The notes below the pieces were generated by a model. That model was given only the letters and a program-made list of their open reading frames with translations, did not search any database and was not told where the DNA came from. DNA of 29,630 nucleotides, taken from an uncultured Eubacteriales bacterium (lineage in GTDB: Bacteria; Bacillota; Clostridia; Oscillospirales; Oscillospiraceae). The position numbers and the translations under genes are program-made. Positions 16,650-24,725 of this stretch are shown here, piece after piece (the stretch's first letter is position 1; the number at the start of each line of letters is the position of its first letter). The DNA is taken from contig CAJLCS010000024.1 of NCBI GenBank assembly GCA_905205195.1, positions 1 to 29,630 of the forward strand, in the 5' to 3' direction.

Positions 16650-17149
16650 TTGGTGGTTCCCCCTTTATGAATTTGGCCAATGCGTTCTTTGAAATCCGGA
16701 ATAATCTGGGACGGCAGGAAATCGGACAGGTCCACGTCATAGCTGCCCAGCTCCTTGACGGTGCTGGAGCTGAGGTACATATACTGATGCTCCGCCGTCA
16801 GGAACATGGTGTCCAGATTCGAATTGATTTTATGATTGATCAGCGCCATCTGAAATTCGTTTTCAAAGTCGGACCCGGCGCGCAGGCCCTTGACAATGAC
16901 GCAGCTGCCCTTCCGCCGGGCGTAGTCGGCCAGCAGCTCCGTGGAGCTGTCCACCTCCACGTTGGGCAGGTCCGCCGTGACCCGGCGGATCAGCTCCACC
17001 CGTTCGTCCCGGGTGAACATGGGATGCTTGCCGGAATTGACCATGACACACACGATCAGCTTGTCGAAAATATGGGCCGCCCGGCGAATGATATTCAGAT
17101 GGCCGCTGGTCACCGGGTCAAAGCTGCCCGGATAGATCGCAACTTTCAT
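16646..17149 (-). CDS. coaD: Phosphopantetheine adenylyltransferase
   Basis: Enzyme of 167 residues that makes dephospho-CoA from 4'-phosphopantetheine and ATP in coenzyme A synthesis. The nucleotidyltransferase motif YPGSFDPVTSGHLNII at the N-terminus (Ser-Gly-His form of T/HxGH) and the YMYLSSSTVKEL ATP-binding segment near 127-138 are clear. Length is standard. The ATG overlaps the rsmD stop by 4 bases, and its own stop overlaps the next gene, so all three are coupled. The pairing rsmD-coaD is widely conserved. Confidence 0.97.
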   Translation of the reverse strand: MKVAIYPGSFDPVTSGHLNIIRRAAHIFDKLIVCVMVNSGKHPMFTRDERVELIRRVTADLPNVEVDSSTELLADYARRKGSCVIVKGLRAGSDFENEFQMALINHKINSNLDTMFLTAEHQYMYLSSSTVKELGSYDVDLSDFLPSQIIPDFKERIGQIHKGGTTK

Positions 17150-17706
17150 GGCTGCGGCTGCACCTCCTCTTTACGGTAAAAGGTCAGCACGGTTTTCCCG
17201 TAGCGATAATCTTTGGAGCGGATCAGGCCCGGCAGCTGCACCGGCAGCTCCTTGCCAAGCGGACGCTCTGTTGCTATTATACCACCGGATTGCAAAATGT
17301 CAATTTCCACAATCCGTTTTAGCGCCGTTTCCAGAAAAACTTCCGCATAGGGCGGATCGAGAAAGATCAGGTCAAACCGCTCCCGGCAGCTGCCGAGATA
17401 GGTCAGGTAGTCCGCCCGGACCACCCGGGCCGCCTGCTCGAAATGGGTGCGCCGGAGATTTTCCCGGATCAGACGGCAGGCGGCGTCGCCGGCGTCCACC
17501 AGCACGGCGCTTTTTGCGCCCCGGCTGAGGGCCTCGATGGCCAGCTGTCCCGTGCCGCCGAACAGGTCCAGCACCCGGCGGCCCGGAAGATCGAACTGCA
17601 AAATGCTGAACAGGGCCTCCTTGACCCGGTCGGTGGTCGGGCGGGTGGTCATGCCGTCGGGGGTCTTGAGCGTGGTGCCCCGGGCGGTCCCGGATATGAC
17701 GCGCAT
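17146..17706 (-). CDS. rsmD: 16S rRNA (guanine(966)-N2)-methyltransferase
   Basis: SAM-dependent methyltransferase of 186 residues acting on 16S rRNA G966 during 30S assembly. It begins MRVISGTARG, has the SAM-binding DLFGGTGQL at 47-55 and the catalytic DPPY at 117-120. I start at the ATG at 17706, which has AAGGAG at good spacing and the conserved N-terminal RVISGxxRG. A longer reading to 17796 would overlap the end of uvrC and has no ribosome site. The gap to uvrC is 19 bases. Confidence 0.96.
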   Translation of the reverse strand: MRVISGTARGTTLKTPDGMTTRPTTDRVKEALFSILQFDLPGRRVLDLFGGTGQLAIEALSRGAKSAVLVDAGDAACRLIRENLRRTHFEQAARVVRADYLTYLGSCRERFDLIFLDPPYAEVFLETALKRIVEIDILQSGGIIATERPLGKELPVQLPGLIRSKDYRYGKTVLTFYRKEEVQPQP

Positions 17707-17725
17707 TTGAGTCACTCCTTTTGTT

Positions 17726-19567
17726 TCAGTCTGCTTGGCTGTCTGCCGGTTCGGCAGGCTTCTCGTGAAAATGCCGGTATACCGCCATGGCCGCATCCCG
17801 AGGCAGCAGGCGCTCCAGCTCGGGCAGCGCCGCCTCGCCGATGGCGGTCAGGGATTTGAAGGTTTTCAGCAGCTCCTGCTTGCGCTTCGGCCCGATGCCC
17901 GGAATCCCGTCCAGCTCGGAGTAGCGCAGGCGGCGGCTCCGCAGCTGCCGGTGATAGGTAATGGCAAACCGGTGGGTTTCCTCCTGAATCTGGCCGATCA
18001 GGGAGAAAATGGCCTGATTCTGGCTGATGCCGATTTCCTGCCCCTGAGGTGTGATCAGGGCGCGGGTCCGGTGGCGGTCGTCCTTGACCATGCCGAACAC
18101 CGGCATGGTCAGCCCCAGCTCCGTCAGCGCCTGCACCGCCACGTTGGCGTGGGTTACGCCGCCGTCGATCAGCAGCAGGTCCGGCTTTTCGTCAAAGCCC
18201 TTGTCCCCTGCCTGATAATGGACAAACCGGCGGGAAACCACCTGGTGCATGGACGCGTAGTCGTCCTGATCGGTCAGCCCCTCCACTTTGAAGCGCTTAT
18301 AGTCGCTTTTTTTCGGCTTTCCGTCCTCAAAAACCACCATACTCGCCACAATATCCGTGCCGGAAATGTTGGAAATATCAAACGATTCGATCCGTCGGGG
18401 CGGGTCCATGCCCAGCATTTTCCCCAGCAGCGCCAGCGTGCCGCTGACCTGCTCCTCCCGGCTGGTGACCCGCTGGGCCTCCTCGAAGGCGTTTTTGTTG
18501 GCCAGCTCCACCAGACGCACATTGTCCCCCCGCTGGGGCACCCGCAGATGGGGCCTGCGGCCGTACTGCTGCTCCAGAAGCTGGGAAAACAGGTCGCCGT
18601 CCTCCAGCACAAAGGGCAGCAGCACGATTTTCGGTGCCAGTCCCCGGGCCAGATAGTACTGCTTCATCAGGCTGGACACCGCCGCCTCCGGATCGTCGGG
18701 GACGGGAAAGACCTCGTAATCCTTATCCAGCAGATTGCCGCCGCTGAAATGAAGCACCGCAAAGCAGGCCTTGCCCCCCGTCTGGCCGTAGCCGATGACG
18801 TCGGTGTCCGCCAGCGATCCGGCGGTGACCAGCTGCTTCTGGCTCAGCGCCTCCACGGCATTGAGCCGGTCCCGCAGACTGGCGGCCAGCTCAAAATTCA
18901 GGCCGTCGGCCGCCGCCAGCATCTGGGTCCGGATATCCTCGGCCACGGACTTGTAATTGCCCAGCAGCAGCTGCCGGGCCTGCTCCATCCGCAGCCGGTA
19001 TTCGGCGCAGCTCCGGTCCGGCTGGCACCAGCCGGCGCACTGGTTCATGTGATAATTCAGGCAGGGCCGTCCCTTGCCCACGTCCCGGGGAAATTCCTTT
19101 TTGCACCCCGGCAGCTTCAGCGTCAGGCGGATGGCCTCCATCACGTCCTGGGTCACGGATCGGGCGCCGTAGGGGCCGAAATAATCGGCGCCGTCGTCGG
19201 CAATTTTGCTGACCATGGTAATCCGGGGATAAATGTCCTTCCGGTTCAGCCGCAGGTAGGGATAACCCTTGCCGTCCTTGAGCAGGATGTTGTATTTGGG
19301 CATGTAGCGCTTGATCAGGGAGCATTCCAGCACCAGCGCCTCGAATTCCGATGCCGCCACAATTACGTCAAAATGGTCGATCTTGCTGACCATCATTCTG
19401 GTTTTCGGTGTGTGGGAGGCCGTGTCCTGAAAGTACTGGCTGACCCGGTTTTTCAGTTTTTTCGCCTTGCCCACATAGATCACCTTGTCGGTTTTGTCCC
19501 GCATGATATAAACGCCGGGGGCATAGGGCAGGCTCAGCGCTTTTTCCTTCAGTTCGTCAAAGGTCAT
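17726..19567 (-). CDS. uvrC: Excinuclease ABC subunit C
   Basis: Nucleotide excision repair nuclease of 613 residues that makes both incisions around UvrB-bound damage. Domain order: GIY-YIG (GVY at 18-20, YVG at 31-33, Arg41), a Cys-rich linker (CLNYHMNQCAGWC, about 168-180), UVR domain (near 205-235), RNase H-like nuclease (FDISNISGTD and LLLIDGG), and a C-terminal helix-hairpin-helix (IPGIGPKRKQELL). All are intact. The start at 19567 has AGGTGAG just upstream. It follows the HPr-like gene with a strong hairpin between them. Confidence 0.98.
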   Translation of the reverse strand: MTFDELKEKALSLPYAPGVYIMRDKTDKVIYVGKAKKLKNRVSQYFQDTASHTPKTRMMVSKIDHFDVIVAASEFEALVLECSLIKRYMPKYNILLKDGKGYPYLRLNRKDIYPRITMVSKIADDGADYFGPYGARSVTQDVMEAIRLTLKLPGCKKEFPRDVGKGRPCLNYHMNQCAGWCQPDRSCAEYRLRMEQARQLLLGNYKSVAEDIRTQMLAAADGLNFELAASLRDRLNAVEALSQKQLVTAGSLADTDVIGYGQTGGKACFAVLHFSGGNLLDKDYEVFPVPDDPEAAVSSLMKQYYLARGLAPKIVLLPFVLEDGDLFSQLLEQQYGRRPHLRVPQRGDNVRLVELANKNAFEEAQRVTSREEQVSGTLALLGKMLGMDPPRRIESFDISNISGTDIVASMVVFEDGKPKKSDYKRFKVEGLTDQDDYASMHQVVSRRFVHYQAGDKGFDEKPDLLLIDGGVTHANVAVQALTELGLTMPVFGMVKDDRHRTRALITPQGQEIGISQNQAIFSLIGQIQEETHRFAITYHRQLRSRRLRYSELDGIPGIGPKRKQELLKTFKSLTAIGEAALPELERLLPRDAAMAVYRHFHEKPAEPADSQAD

Positions 19568-19587
19568 ACTCTCTCACCTGAAAGCAA

Positions 19588-19625
19588 CCGCCCCAATGCA
19601 GTCGAACCGGCTTGCATTGAGGCGG
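19588..19625 (-). terminator. Hairpin between the HPr-like gene and uvrC
   Basis: A 13-bp stem with one G-U pair (CCGCCTCAATGCA with TGCATTGGGGCGG) and a 12-base loop, then TTGCTTTC on the minus strand. The T run is poor, so it may be a weak terminator that partly reduces uvrC transcription, or an RNA-processing structure. Confidence 0.45.
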
Positions 19626-19641
19626 CACATCGTGGTTGAAA

Positions 19642-19902
19642 TCAAAAAACGTCGTGCTGGAGCAGCTCGTCCAGCGCATCCACCGCAGCCTTCTCGTCAG
19701 AGCCGACGGCAGACAGGGTTACCTCGGAGCCGTTGTCGATGCACAGCGACATAATTCCCAGCAGGCTCTTCGCGTTCATCTTCCGGTTGTCGGATTCCAG
19801 CCAGATGCTGCTTTCGAACTCGTTTGCCTTCTGCACGAAATAGGTTGCCTGTTTGTTATGCAGTCCCGATTCACAGTGAACGGTGATTTCTTTCATGTAC
19901 AT
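19642..19902 (-). CDS. HPr-family phosphocarrier-like protein with altered active-site loop
   Basis: Protein of 86 residues with the HPr fold pattern. Numbered from the first Met, the phosphorylatable His15 and the regulatory Ser46 (AKSLLGIMSL) fall exactly where HPr has them. However, the normal GLHARPA loop reads GLHNKQA, so Arg17 is Lys and Pro18 is Gln. Arg17 is important for phosphotransfer in studied HPr proteins, so this may be a paralogue with a Crh-like or other regulatory role and not the main sugar-transport HPr. AAAGGAG lies 11 bases before the ATG at 19902; the in-frame ATG at 19896 would be too far. It has its own promoter and no enzyme I or PTS gene nearby. Confidence 0.88.
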   Translation of the reverse strand: MYMKEITVHCESGLHNKQATYFVQKANEFESSIWLESDNRKMNAKSLLGIMSLCIDNGSEVTLSAVGSDEKAAVDALDELLQHDVF

Positions 19903-19959
19903 AATGAATTACACTCCTTTAATTCCCCTGGCAGCCGCGCTGCGAAACATACCTTTTTT

Positions 19960-19987
19960 ATGATAGCAAATCTACAAAAAAAGTCAA
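19960..19987 (-). promoter_or_regulatory. Promoter of the HPr-like gene
   Basis: Minus-strand TTGACT (19987-19982), 16-base spacer beginning with a T run, TATCAT (19965-19960). It lies in the 131-base gap after mutS2. The leader of about 55 bases contains a small GCAGC/GCTGC hairpin. I see no strong terminator for mutS2 in this gap. Confidence 0.65.
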
Positions 19988-20033
19988 CTGAATTTTGTGG
20001 ATTTTCACAGGAAAATAAGCCCGCAGCCCCGTC

Positions 20034-22409
20034 TCAGCCGAATTCCGCAATGGTCACGCCGTCTTCTCCTTCGCCGTAAACGCCCAGGCGGAAGGACTTG
20101 ACGAACTTGTTCTTCCGCAGATCCTGCTGCACGGCGGCCCGGAGGGTGCCCGTGCCCTTGCCGTGAATGATCCGCACGGATTTCAGGTTGGAGCGCATGG
20201 CCTCGTCCAGATACCGGTCCAGCACGCAGACGGCCTCCACCGCATCCATGCCCCGCAGATCGATTTCCGAGGACATGGCGCTCATTTTCATCTCCCGGCC
20301 GGAGTGGGCCGGACGGATTTTGGGCTGATAGGCGTTTTCGTGCTCCAGCAGGTACACCTCCTCCGGCTTGGCCGTCAGCTTCATGATGCCCGCCTGCAGC
20401 TGATAGGAGCCGTCCTTGTTGACGGCCAGCACGCTGGCCTTGGTGCCCAGCTTCAGCAGCTCCACGGTGTCGCCCACCATGACGGGGCGGCTGGGCTTTT
20501 CCCGCTTCTTCTCCGGCTGACCGGCGTGGAGCTTGGACTCCGCTTCGTTCAGGCTCCGCCGCAGCTCGGACTGGCGCTGATTCAGGCCGCTGGTATCCGC
20601 CCCCTCCTGCAGCTGCTTGCGAAGGGCCTTCAGCTCCTCCGACGCGCTGTTGGCCGCCCGGCGGGCGTCGTCGATAATCTGCCGGGCCTCCCGGCGGGCC
20701 TGCTCCATGGCCTTTTCCTTTTCCTGCTGGAACTGCTGCTGGTAAGCCTCGCTCTGCTGCTTGATTTTCTCCGTTTCCTGCCGGAGCCGCTCCGCCTCCC
20801 GGCGGGCCTGCTCCATCTGCTGGCGCTGCTGCTCCAGCTGGGTCAGCACGTCTTCAAAGTCCTTGTCGCTCTTGCCCACCAGGTCGGACGCTTCCTTCAG
20901 GATGCCCTCCGGCAGGCCAAGCTTTCTGGAAATGGCGAAGGCGTTGGATTTTCCGGGAATGCCGATGAGCAGCTTATAGGTGGGCTTCAGCGTTTCCACG
21001 TTGAATTCGCAGGAGGCGTTGATGACCCCCGGCGTCCGCATGGCGTAGAGCTTCAACTCCGCATAGTGGGTGGTCGCCGCCACCCGGCTGCCCATTTTCC
21101 GGCAGTATTCGATCAGGGCCACCGCCAGTGCAGCGCCCTCCGCCGGGTCCGTACCGGCGCCCAGCTCGTCGAACAGCACCAGCGTCCGGCTGTCGCACTC
21201 CGCCACCACGTCCACAATGGTCCGCATATGGCTGGAGAAGGTGGAAAGGCTCTGGGCAATGGACTGCTCGTCGCCGATATCCGCCAGGATGGCGTCAAAG
21301 GTGGACAGGCAGCTGCCGTCCCCCGCCGGAACGTGAAGGCCACACTCGGCCATCAGCGTCAGCAGGCCGATGGTTTTCAGCGTCACCGTTTTGCCGCCGG
21401 TGTTGGGGCCGGTGATGATCATGGTGTCGAAGTCCCGTCCCAAATGCAGGGAAATGGGCACCACCTTCTGGGGATCAATCAGCGGATGCCGGGCGTTTTG
21501 CAGCTCGATTTTGCCTTCGTCGTTCATCAGCGGCGCCCAGGCCCGCATCCGGTAGGCCAGACGCGCCTTGGCAAAAATCACATCCAGCCGCACCAGCAGC
21601 GTCACGTCCAGATCGATGTTCTCCCGGTAAGCCGCCGCCTCGGCGGACAGCTCCGCCAGAATCCGCTCGATTTCCTTCTTTTCCTTCAGCTCCAGCTCCC
21701 GCAGGGCATTGTTGGCGTTGACCGCCGACATCGGCTCCACAAAATAGGTCGAGCCGGTGGCGGACACATCGTGGACCATGCCGGGCACATCGTTTTTGCA
21801 CTCGCTTTTCACCGGCACCACATACCGGCCCTGCCGGATGGTGATGATCGGCTCCCGCAGGAATTTGGAATAGGCCGGAGATGAGATGATCTTCTGCAGG
21901 CCGTCCCGGATCTTCCCCGCCTGGATCCGCATATGCCGGCGGATATCCGCCAGTTCCGGGCTGGCGCTGTCGGCAATTTCGTCCTCGGACAGGATGGCGC
22001 CACTGATTTTATCCTCCAGATATTTGTTGGCCGTCAGGCTCCGGAACAGCGGGTCCAGCACCGTGGCCTTTTCGGCTTCATCGCAGTAGCTTTTCAGCGT
22101 GCGGGCGCAGCGCAGCACCCCCGCAATGGCCAGCAGCTCCTTGGGCTGGAGGGTGCCGCCCCGGTCGGCCCGCTCCAGCGCCGCGGACACGTCCCGGACC
22201 TCCTGAAAGCCGGGATTGCCCTTGCGGGTGCTCAGATCCGATGCGGCCGTGGTTTCGTCCAGCATGGCCTGCACGTCTTCCAGATCGGCGCTGGGCCGCA
22301 GCGTCAGGCAGGCCTTTTTGCCCTCCTCGCTGCCGGCGCAGTCGGCCAGCATGGCCAGCACCTGATCCAGTTCCAGCTTCAGCTGGGATTTTTCGTATAA
22401 GCTTGACAT
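20034..22409 (-). CDS. mutS2: Endonuclease MutS2 / ribosome-collision factor
   Basis: Protein of 791 residues with the MutS2 layout: core and clamp regions, ATPase domain with Walker A GPNTGGKT at 334-341, a long glutamine- and glutamate-rich coiled coil (about 510-620), a KOW-like segment, and a C-terminal Smr nuclease domain (EIDLRGMDAVEA and IIHGKGTGTLR). MutS2 is known to suppress recombination in some bacteria and, in Bacillus, to act on collided ribosomes. The ATG at 22409 has TAGGAG upstream, made partly from the recO stop codon, so the two genes are closely coupled. Confidence 0.97.
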   Translation of the reverse strand: MSSLYEKSQLKLELDQVLAMLADCAGSEEGKKACLTLRPSADLEDVQAMLDETTAASDLSTRKGNPGFQEVRDVSAALERADRGGTLQPKELLAIAGVLRCARTLKSYCDEAEKATVLDPLFRSLTANKYLEDKISGAILSEDEIADSASPELADIRRHMRIQAGKIRDGLQKIISSPAYSKFLREPIITIRQGRYVVPVKSECKNDVPGMVHDVSATGSTYFVEPMSAVNANNALRELELKEKKEIERILAELSAEAAAYRENIDLDVTLLVRLDVIFAKARLAYRMRAWAPLMNDEGKIELQNARHPLIDPQKVVPISLHLGRDFDTMIITGPNTGGKTVTLKTIGLLTLMAECGLHVPAGDGSCLSTFDAILADIGDEQSIAQSLSTFSSHMRTIVDVVAECDSRTLVLFDELGAGTDPAEGAALAVALIEYCRKMGSRVAATTHYAELKLYAMRTPGVINASCEFNVETLKPTYKLLIGIPGKSNAFAISRKLGLPEGILKEASDLVGKSDKDFEDVLTQLEQQRQQMEQARREAERLRQETEKIKQQSEAYQQQFQQEKEKAMEQARREARQIIDDARRAANSASEELKALRKQLQEGADTSGLNQRQSELRRSLNEAESKLHAGQPEKKREKPSRPVMVGDTVELLKLGTKASVLAVNKDGSYQLQAGIMKLTAKPEEVYLLEHENAYQPKIRPAHSGREMKMSAMSSEIDLRGMDAVEAVCVLDRYLDEAMRSNLKSVRIIHGKGTGTLRAAVQQDLRKNKFVKSFRLGVYGEGEDGVTIAEFG

Positions 22410-22418
22410 GAGATTCTC

Positions 22419-23171
22419 CTATATTGATTCGGTAAGCAGTGTTTTGTAAAAGTCCAGCGTGGAAAAGCTCCGTTCCAGCTGGGTCAGTAAGTAAGCCTCC
22501 GTCATCTGGGACAGCTGGGTCAATCCCTCCGGCGTCAGACGGAAGCCGAACAGCTTTTTGGGGTCGCAGTAGCACAGATACCGCATGGCCTCCAGCACGC
22601 CAGGCGTCACCGGTATCCGGATTCCGGCGGAGTCCGGGTCCCGGCAGTCCCGGCATTCCAGCCGCCCCGCCGACAGATCGAACCGGTCCGGCGACGGCTG
22701 CCCGCAGCGCCAGCAGCCGCTCAGATCCGGCTCGTAACCTGCCAGGCAGGCGGTCCGCAGCTCAAAGGCCGCCTTCACCTTGGCTTCCTCCGTCCCCAGC
22801 TTGGACAGCGCATACAGGCAGTTGAGCACCAGGCTCAGTAGCTCCGGATTGGGCAGGTCCTCCTGGGACACCACCTCCGCCACCTGGGCAAAATACGTTC
22901 CCAGCGACAGCCGGTTCAGATCCCGCCGCAGCTCCGGAAACAGCTCCGTGGTCTTAGCCTCGTTGACGGTATAATAGCCTCTGCTTTCAAACAGCGTAAA
23001 TTCGTCAAAGGCCAGCAGCTGGCAGGGGGCAATCAGGGGGCTGTTTTTCCGCCGCAGCCCCCGGGCCCTGACGGTGAGCCGTCCGTGACGTGCGGTCAGA
23101 ATCTGCAGCAGCGCGTCCCGGTCATTGTAGTCCGTCACCCGCAGGACCAGCCCCGGAACGGTCAGATACAT
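22419..23171 (-). CDS. recO: DNA repair protein RecO
   Basis: Recombination mediator of 250 residues that helps load RecA on SSB-coated DNA with RecR. The N-terminal OB fold (GLVLRVTDYNDRDALLQILTA) and C-terminal helical domain with a zinc site (Cys153, Cys156, Cys173, Cys176) match the family. The ATG at 23171 has AAGGAGG nine bases upstream, which lies inside the overlapping yqzL-like frame. It precedes mutS2 with a 9-base gap. Confidence 0.95.
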   Translation of the reverse strand: MYLTVPGLVLRVTDYNDRDALLQILTARHGRLTVRARGLRRKNSPLIAPCQLLAFDEFTLFESRGYYTVNEAKTTELFPELRRDLNRLSLGTYFAQVAEVVSQEDLPNPELLSLVLNCLYALSKLGTEEAKVKAAFELRTACLAGYEPDLSGCWRCGQPSPDRFDLSAGRLECRDCRDPDSAGIRIPVTPGVLEAMRYLCYCDPKKLFGFRLTPEGLTQLSQMTEAYLLTQLERSFSTLDFYKTLLTESI

Positions 23172-23265
23172 CGCTTGTCGCCTCCTTCAGCGCCCGGCAA
23201 TACAGCAGATACGCTTCCGGTGCGCCGGTGTCCAGAAAAAACTGCCAGAGTTGCTTCGGTTCCAT
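23122..23265 (-). CDS. yqzL: YqzL-like small protein
   Basis: A 47-codon frame between era and recO. The ATG at 23265 has GGAGG and AAGGA just upstream. The N-terminal half, LWQFFLDTGAPEAYLLY, fits the YqzL pattern of Trp, Phe, Thr-Gly and Tyr-Leu at fixed spacing, and the length and position between era and recO are those of Bacillus yqzL. The last 16 codons overlap the recO start in another frame, so the C-terminus may vary. The function of YqzL is not known. Confidence 0.75.
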   Translation of the reverse strand: MEPKQLWQFFLDTGAPEAYLLYCRALKEATSDVSDRSGAGPAGDGLQ

Positions 23266-23323
23266 GTTCCTTCCCCCCTCCGGCCTTAGCTTCTGCGGCA
23301 AGGCGGGGAATTAACCGTGGAAA

Positions 23324-24211
23324 TTATTCACTGTAGCCAAAATTGCGGACGAGAAAATCGCTGTCCCGCCAGTTTTCCTTCACCTTGACCCAGGTGGTCA
23401 GATAGACGCGGGTGCCCATGAACCGCTCGCAGTCCTCCCGGGCCATGGTGGAGATTTTTTTCAGCATATCGCCGTGTTTTCCGATAATAATGCCCTTGTG
23501 GCTGGCTTTTTCGCAGTAAATGGTGGCATCGATGTCGATGATGCCGTTATCCCGCTCGGAAAACTTGGTGATTTCCACCGCCGTGCCGTGGGGGACCTCC
23601 CGGTCCAGGCACCACAGCAGCTTTTCCCGGATGATTTCCGCCATGACCTGCCGCTCGGGCTGGTCGGTGGTCACATCCTCCGGGAACAGGAACGGCCCCT
23701 CGGCGGCGTACTTGCCGCATTCGGCCAGAAGCTCCTCCACGCCGTCGCCTGTTTTGGCGGAAATGGGAATGATGGCGTCGAATTTTGCCTCGGCGCTGTA
23801 GGCCGCAATGACGGCCAGCAGGCTTTCCTTTTCCACGGTGTCGATTTTGTTGATGGCCAGAATGGCCGGGCAGCTCCGCTGGGCAATCTGCTCCAGCAGT
23901 GCCTTCTCCTGTTGCCCCACCGACGCAATCGGCTCCACCACCAGGACGGTCAGGTCCACGTCGGCGATGGAATCCCGGGTCACATGGACCATGTAGTCGC
24001 CCAGCTTGGTCCGGGCCTTGTGGAAGCCGGGGGTGTCCACAAAGACAAACTGGGTTTCCCCCCGAGTGACGATGCCGCAGATCCGGTTCCGGGTGGTCTG
24101 GGGCTTGTTGGAAACGATGGCGATCTTCTCGCCGACCAGATCATTAATCAGCGTGGACTTGCCCACATTGGGCCGTCCGGCAATGGTAATCATGGCAGTT
24201 TTGGTGTTCAT
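23324..24211 (-). CDS. era: GTPase Era
   Basis: Essential ribosome-assembly GTPase of 295 residues that binds 16S rRNA near its 3' end. G1 is GRPNVGKS (12-19), G3 DTPG (59-62), G4 NKID (near 122), and the C-terminal KH domain has GKHGDMLKKI. Complete and of standard length. It follows ybeY, which acts in the same 30S maturation process, with a 16-base gap. The 58 bases after it hold only the yqzL ribosome site. Confidence 0.98.
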   Translation of the reverse strand: MNTKTAMITIAGRPNVGKSTLINDLVGEKIAIVSNKPQTTRNRICGIVTRGETQFVFVDTPGFHKARTKLGDYMVHVTRDSIADVDLTVLVVEPIASVGQQEKALLEQIAQRSCPAILAINKIDTVEKESLLAVIAAYSAEAKFDAIIPISAKTGDGVEELLAECGKYAAEGPFLFPEDVTTDQPERQVMAEIIREKLLWCLDREVPHGTAVEITKFSERDNGIIDIDATIYCEKASHKGIIIGKHGDMLKKISTMAREDCERFMGTRVYLTTWVKVKENWRDSDFLVRNFGYSE

Positions 24212-24227
24212 TCTTTTTCTCCCGTCT

Positions 24228-24725
24228 TTATCGTTTCAGGCCGATGGAAGCGGCAATGGCTTCCTCTCTGGCCCGCATCTGTGCTTTCTGGGGTCCCTCG
24301 TCCAGATGGTCGTAACCAAGCAGGTGGAGCATGGAGTGGATGGTCAGATACCCCACCTCCCGGCGGACGCTGTGGCCGAATTCCTTGGCCTGGGCCGTGG
24401 CCCGCTCCAGACTGATGCACATATCGCCCAGCGGACACAGCCCCGTCTCGGGGTCCAGGTAGTCCGTCCAGTCCGCCGGAGGATTGCCTGCCTCCAGCGT
24501 AAACATGGGAAAACTCAGCACGTCCGTGGCCCGGTCGATGTTCCGGCTGGCGGCGTTGATACCCCGGATCCCCTGATCGTTGGTCACCAGGACGTTGATT
24601 TCGCAGGGGACGGAAATTCCCTCCGCCTGGAGCACGGCGTGAATACACCTGCGGATAATGCCGGAGATGTACGGCTCCTTCAGCGTGAAAAATTCATAGG
24701 TTAGATTGATTTTCGTATTATTCAT
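24228..24725 (-). CDS. ybeY: Endoribonuclease YbeY (rRNA maturation factor)
   Basis: Zinc-dependent RNase of 165 residues that takes part in 16S rRNA 3'-end maturation and 70S quality control. The metal motif HSMLHLLGYDH supplies His130, His134 and His140; DVLSFPMF near 68-75 is also characteristic. The start at 24725 overlaps the end of phoH by 8 bases, so translation is likely coupled. Confidence 0.96.
   Translation of the reverse strand: MNNTKINLTYEFFTLKEPYISGIIRRCIHAVLQAEGISVPCEINVLVTNDQGIRGINAASRNIDRATDVLSFPMFTLEAGNPPADWTDYLDPETGLCPLGDMCISLERATAQAKEFGHSVRREVGYLTIHSMLHLLGYDHLDEGPQKAQMRAREEAIAASIGLKR

Noticed and set aside
19588..19625. Inverted repeat as a transposon end or attachment site
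   Set aside because: Single copy, no target duplication or recombinase nearby; an RNA hairpin between two genes explains it better.
17735..19639. Open frame of 634 codons on the plus strand
   Set aside because: Exact antisense of uvrC with no ribosome site and no recognisable domain. Similar antisense frames over the ABC-F gene, mutS2, pepF and pgcA were rejected for the same reason.
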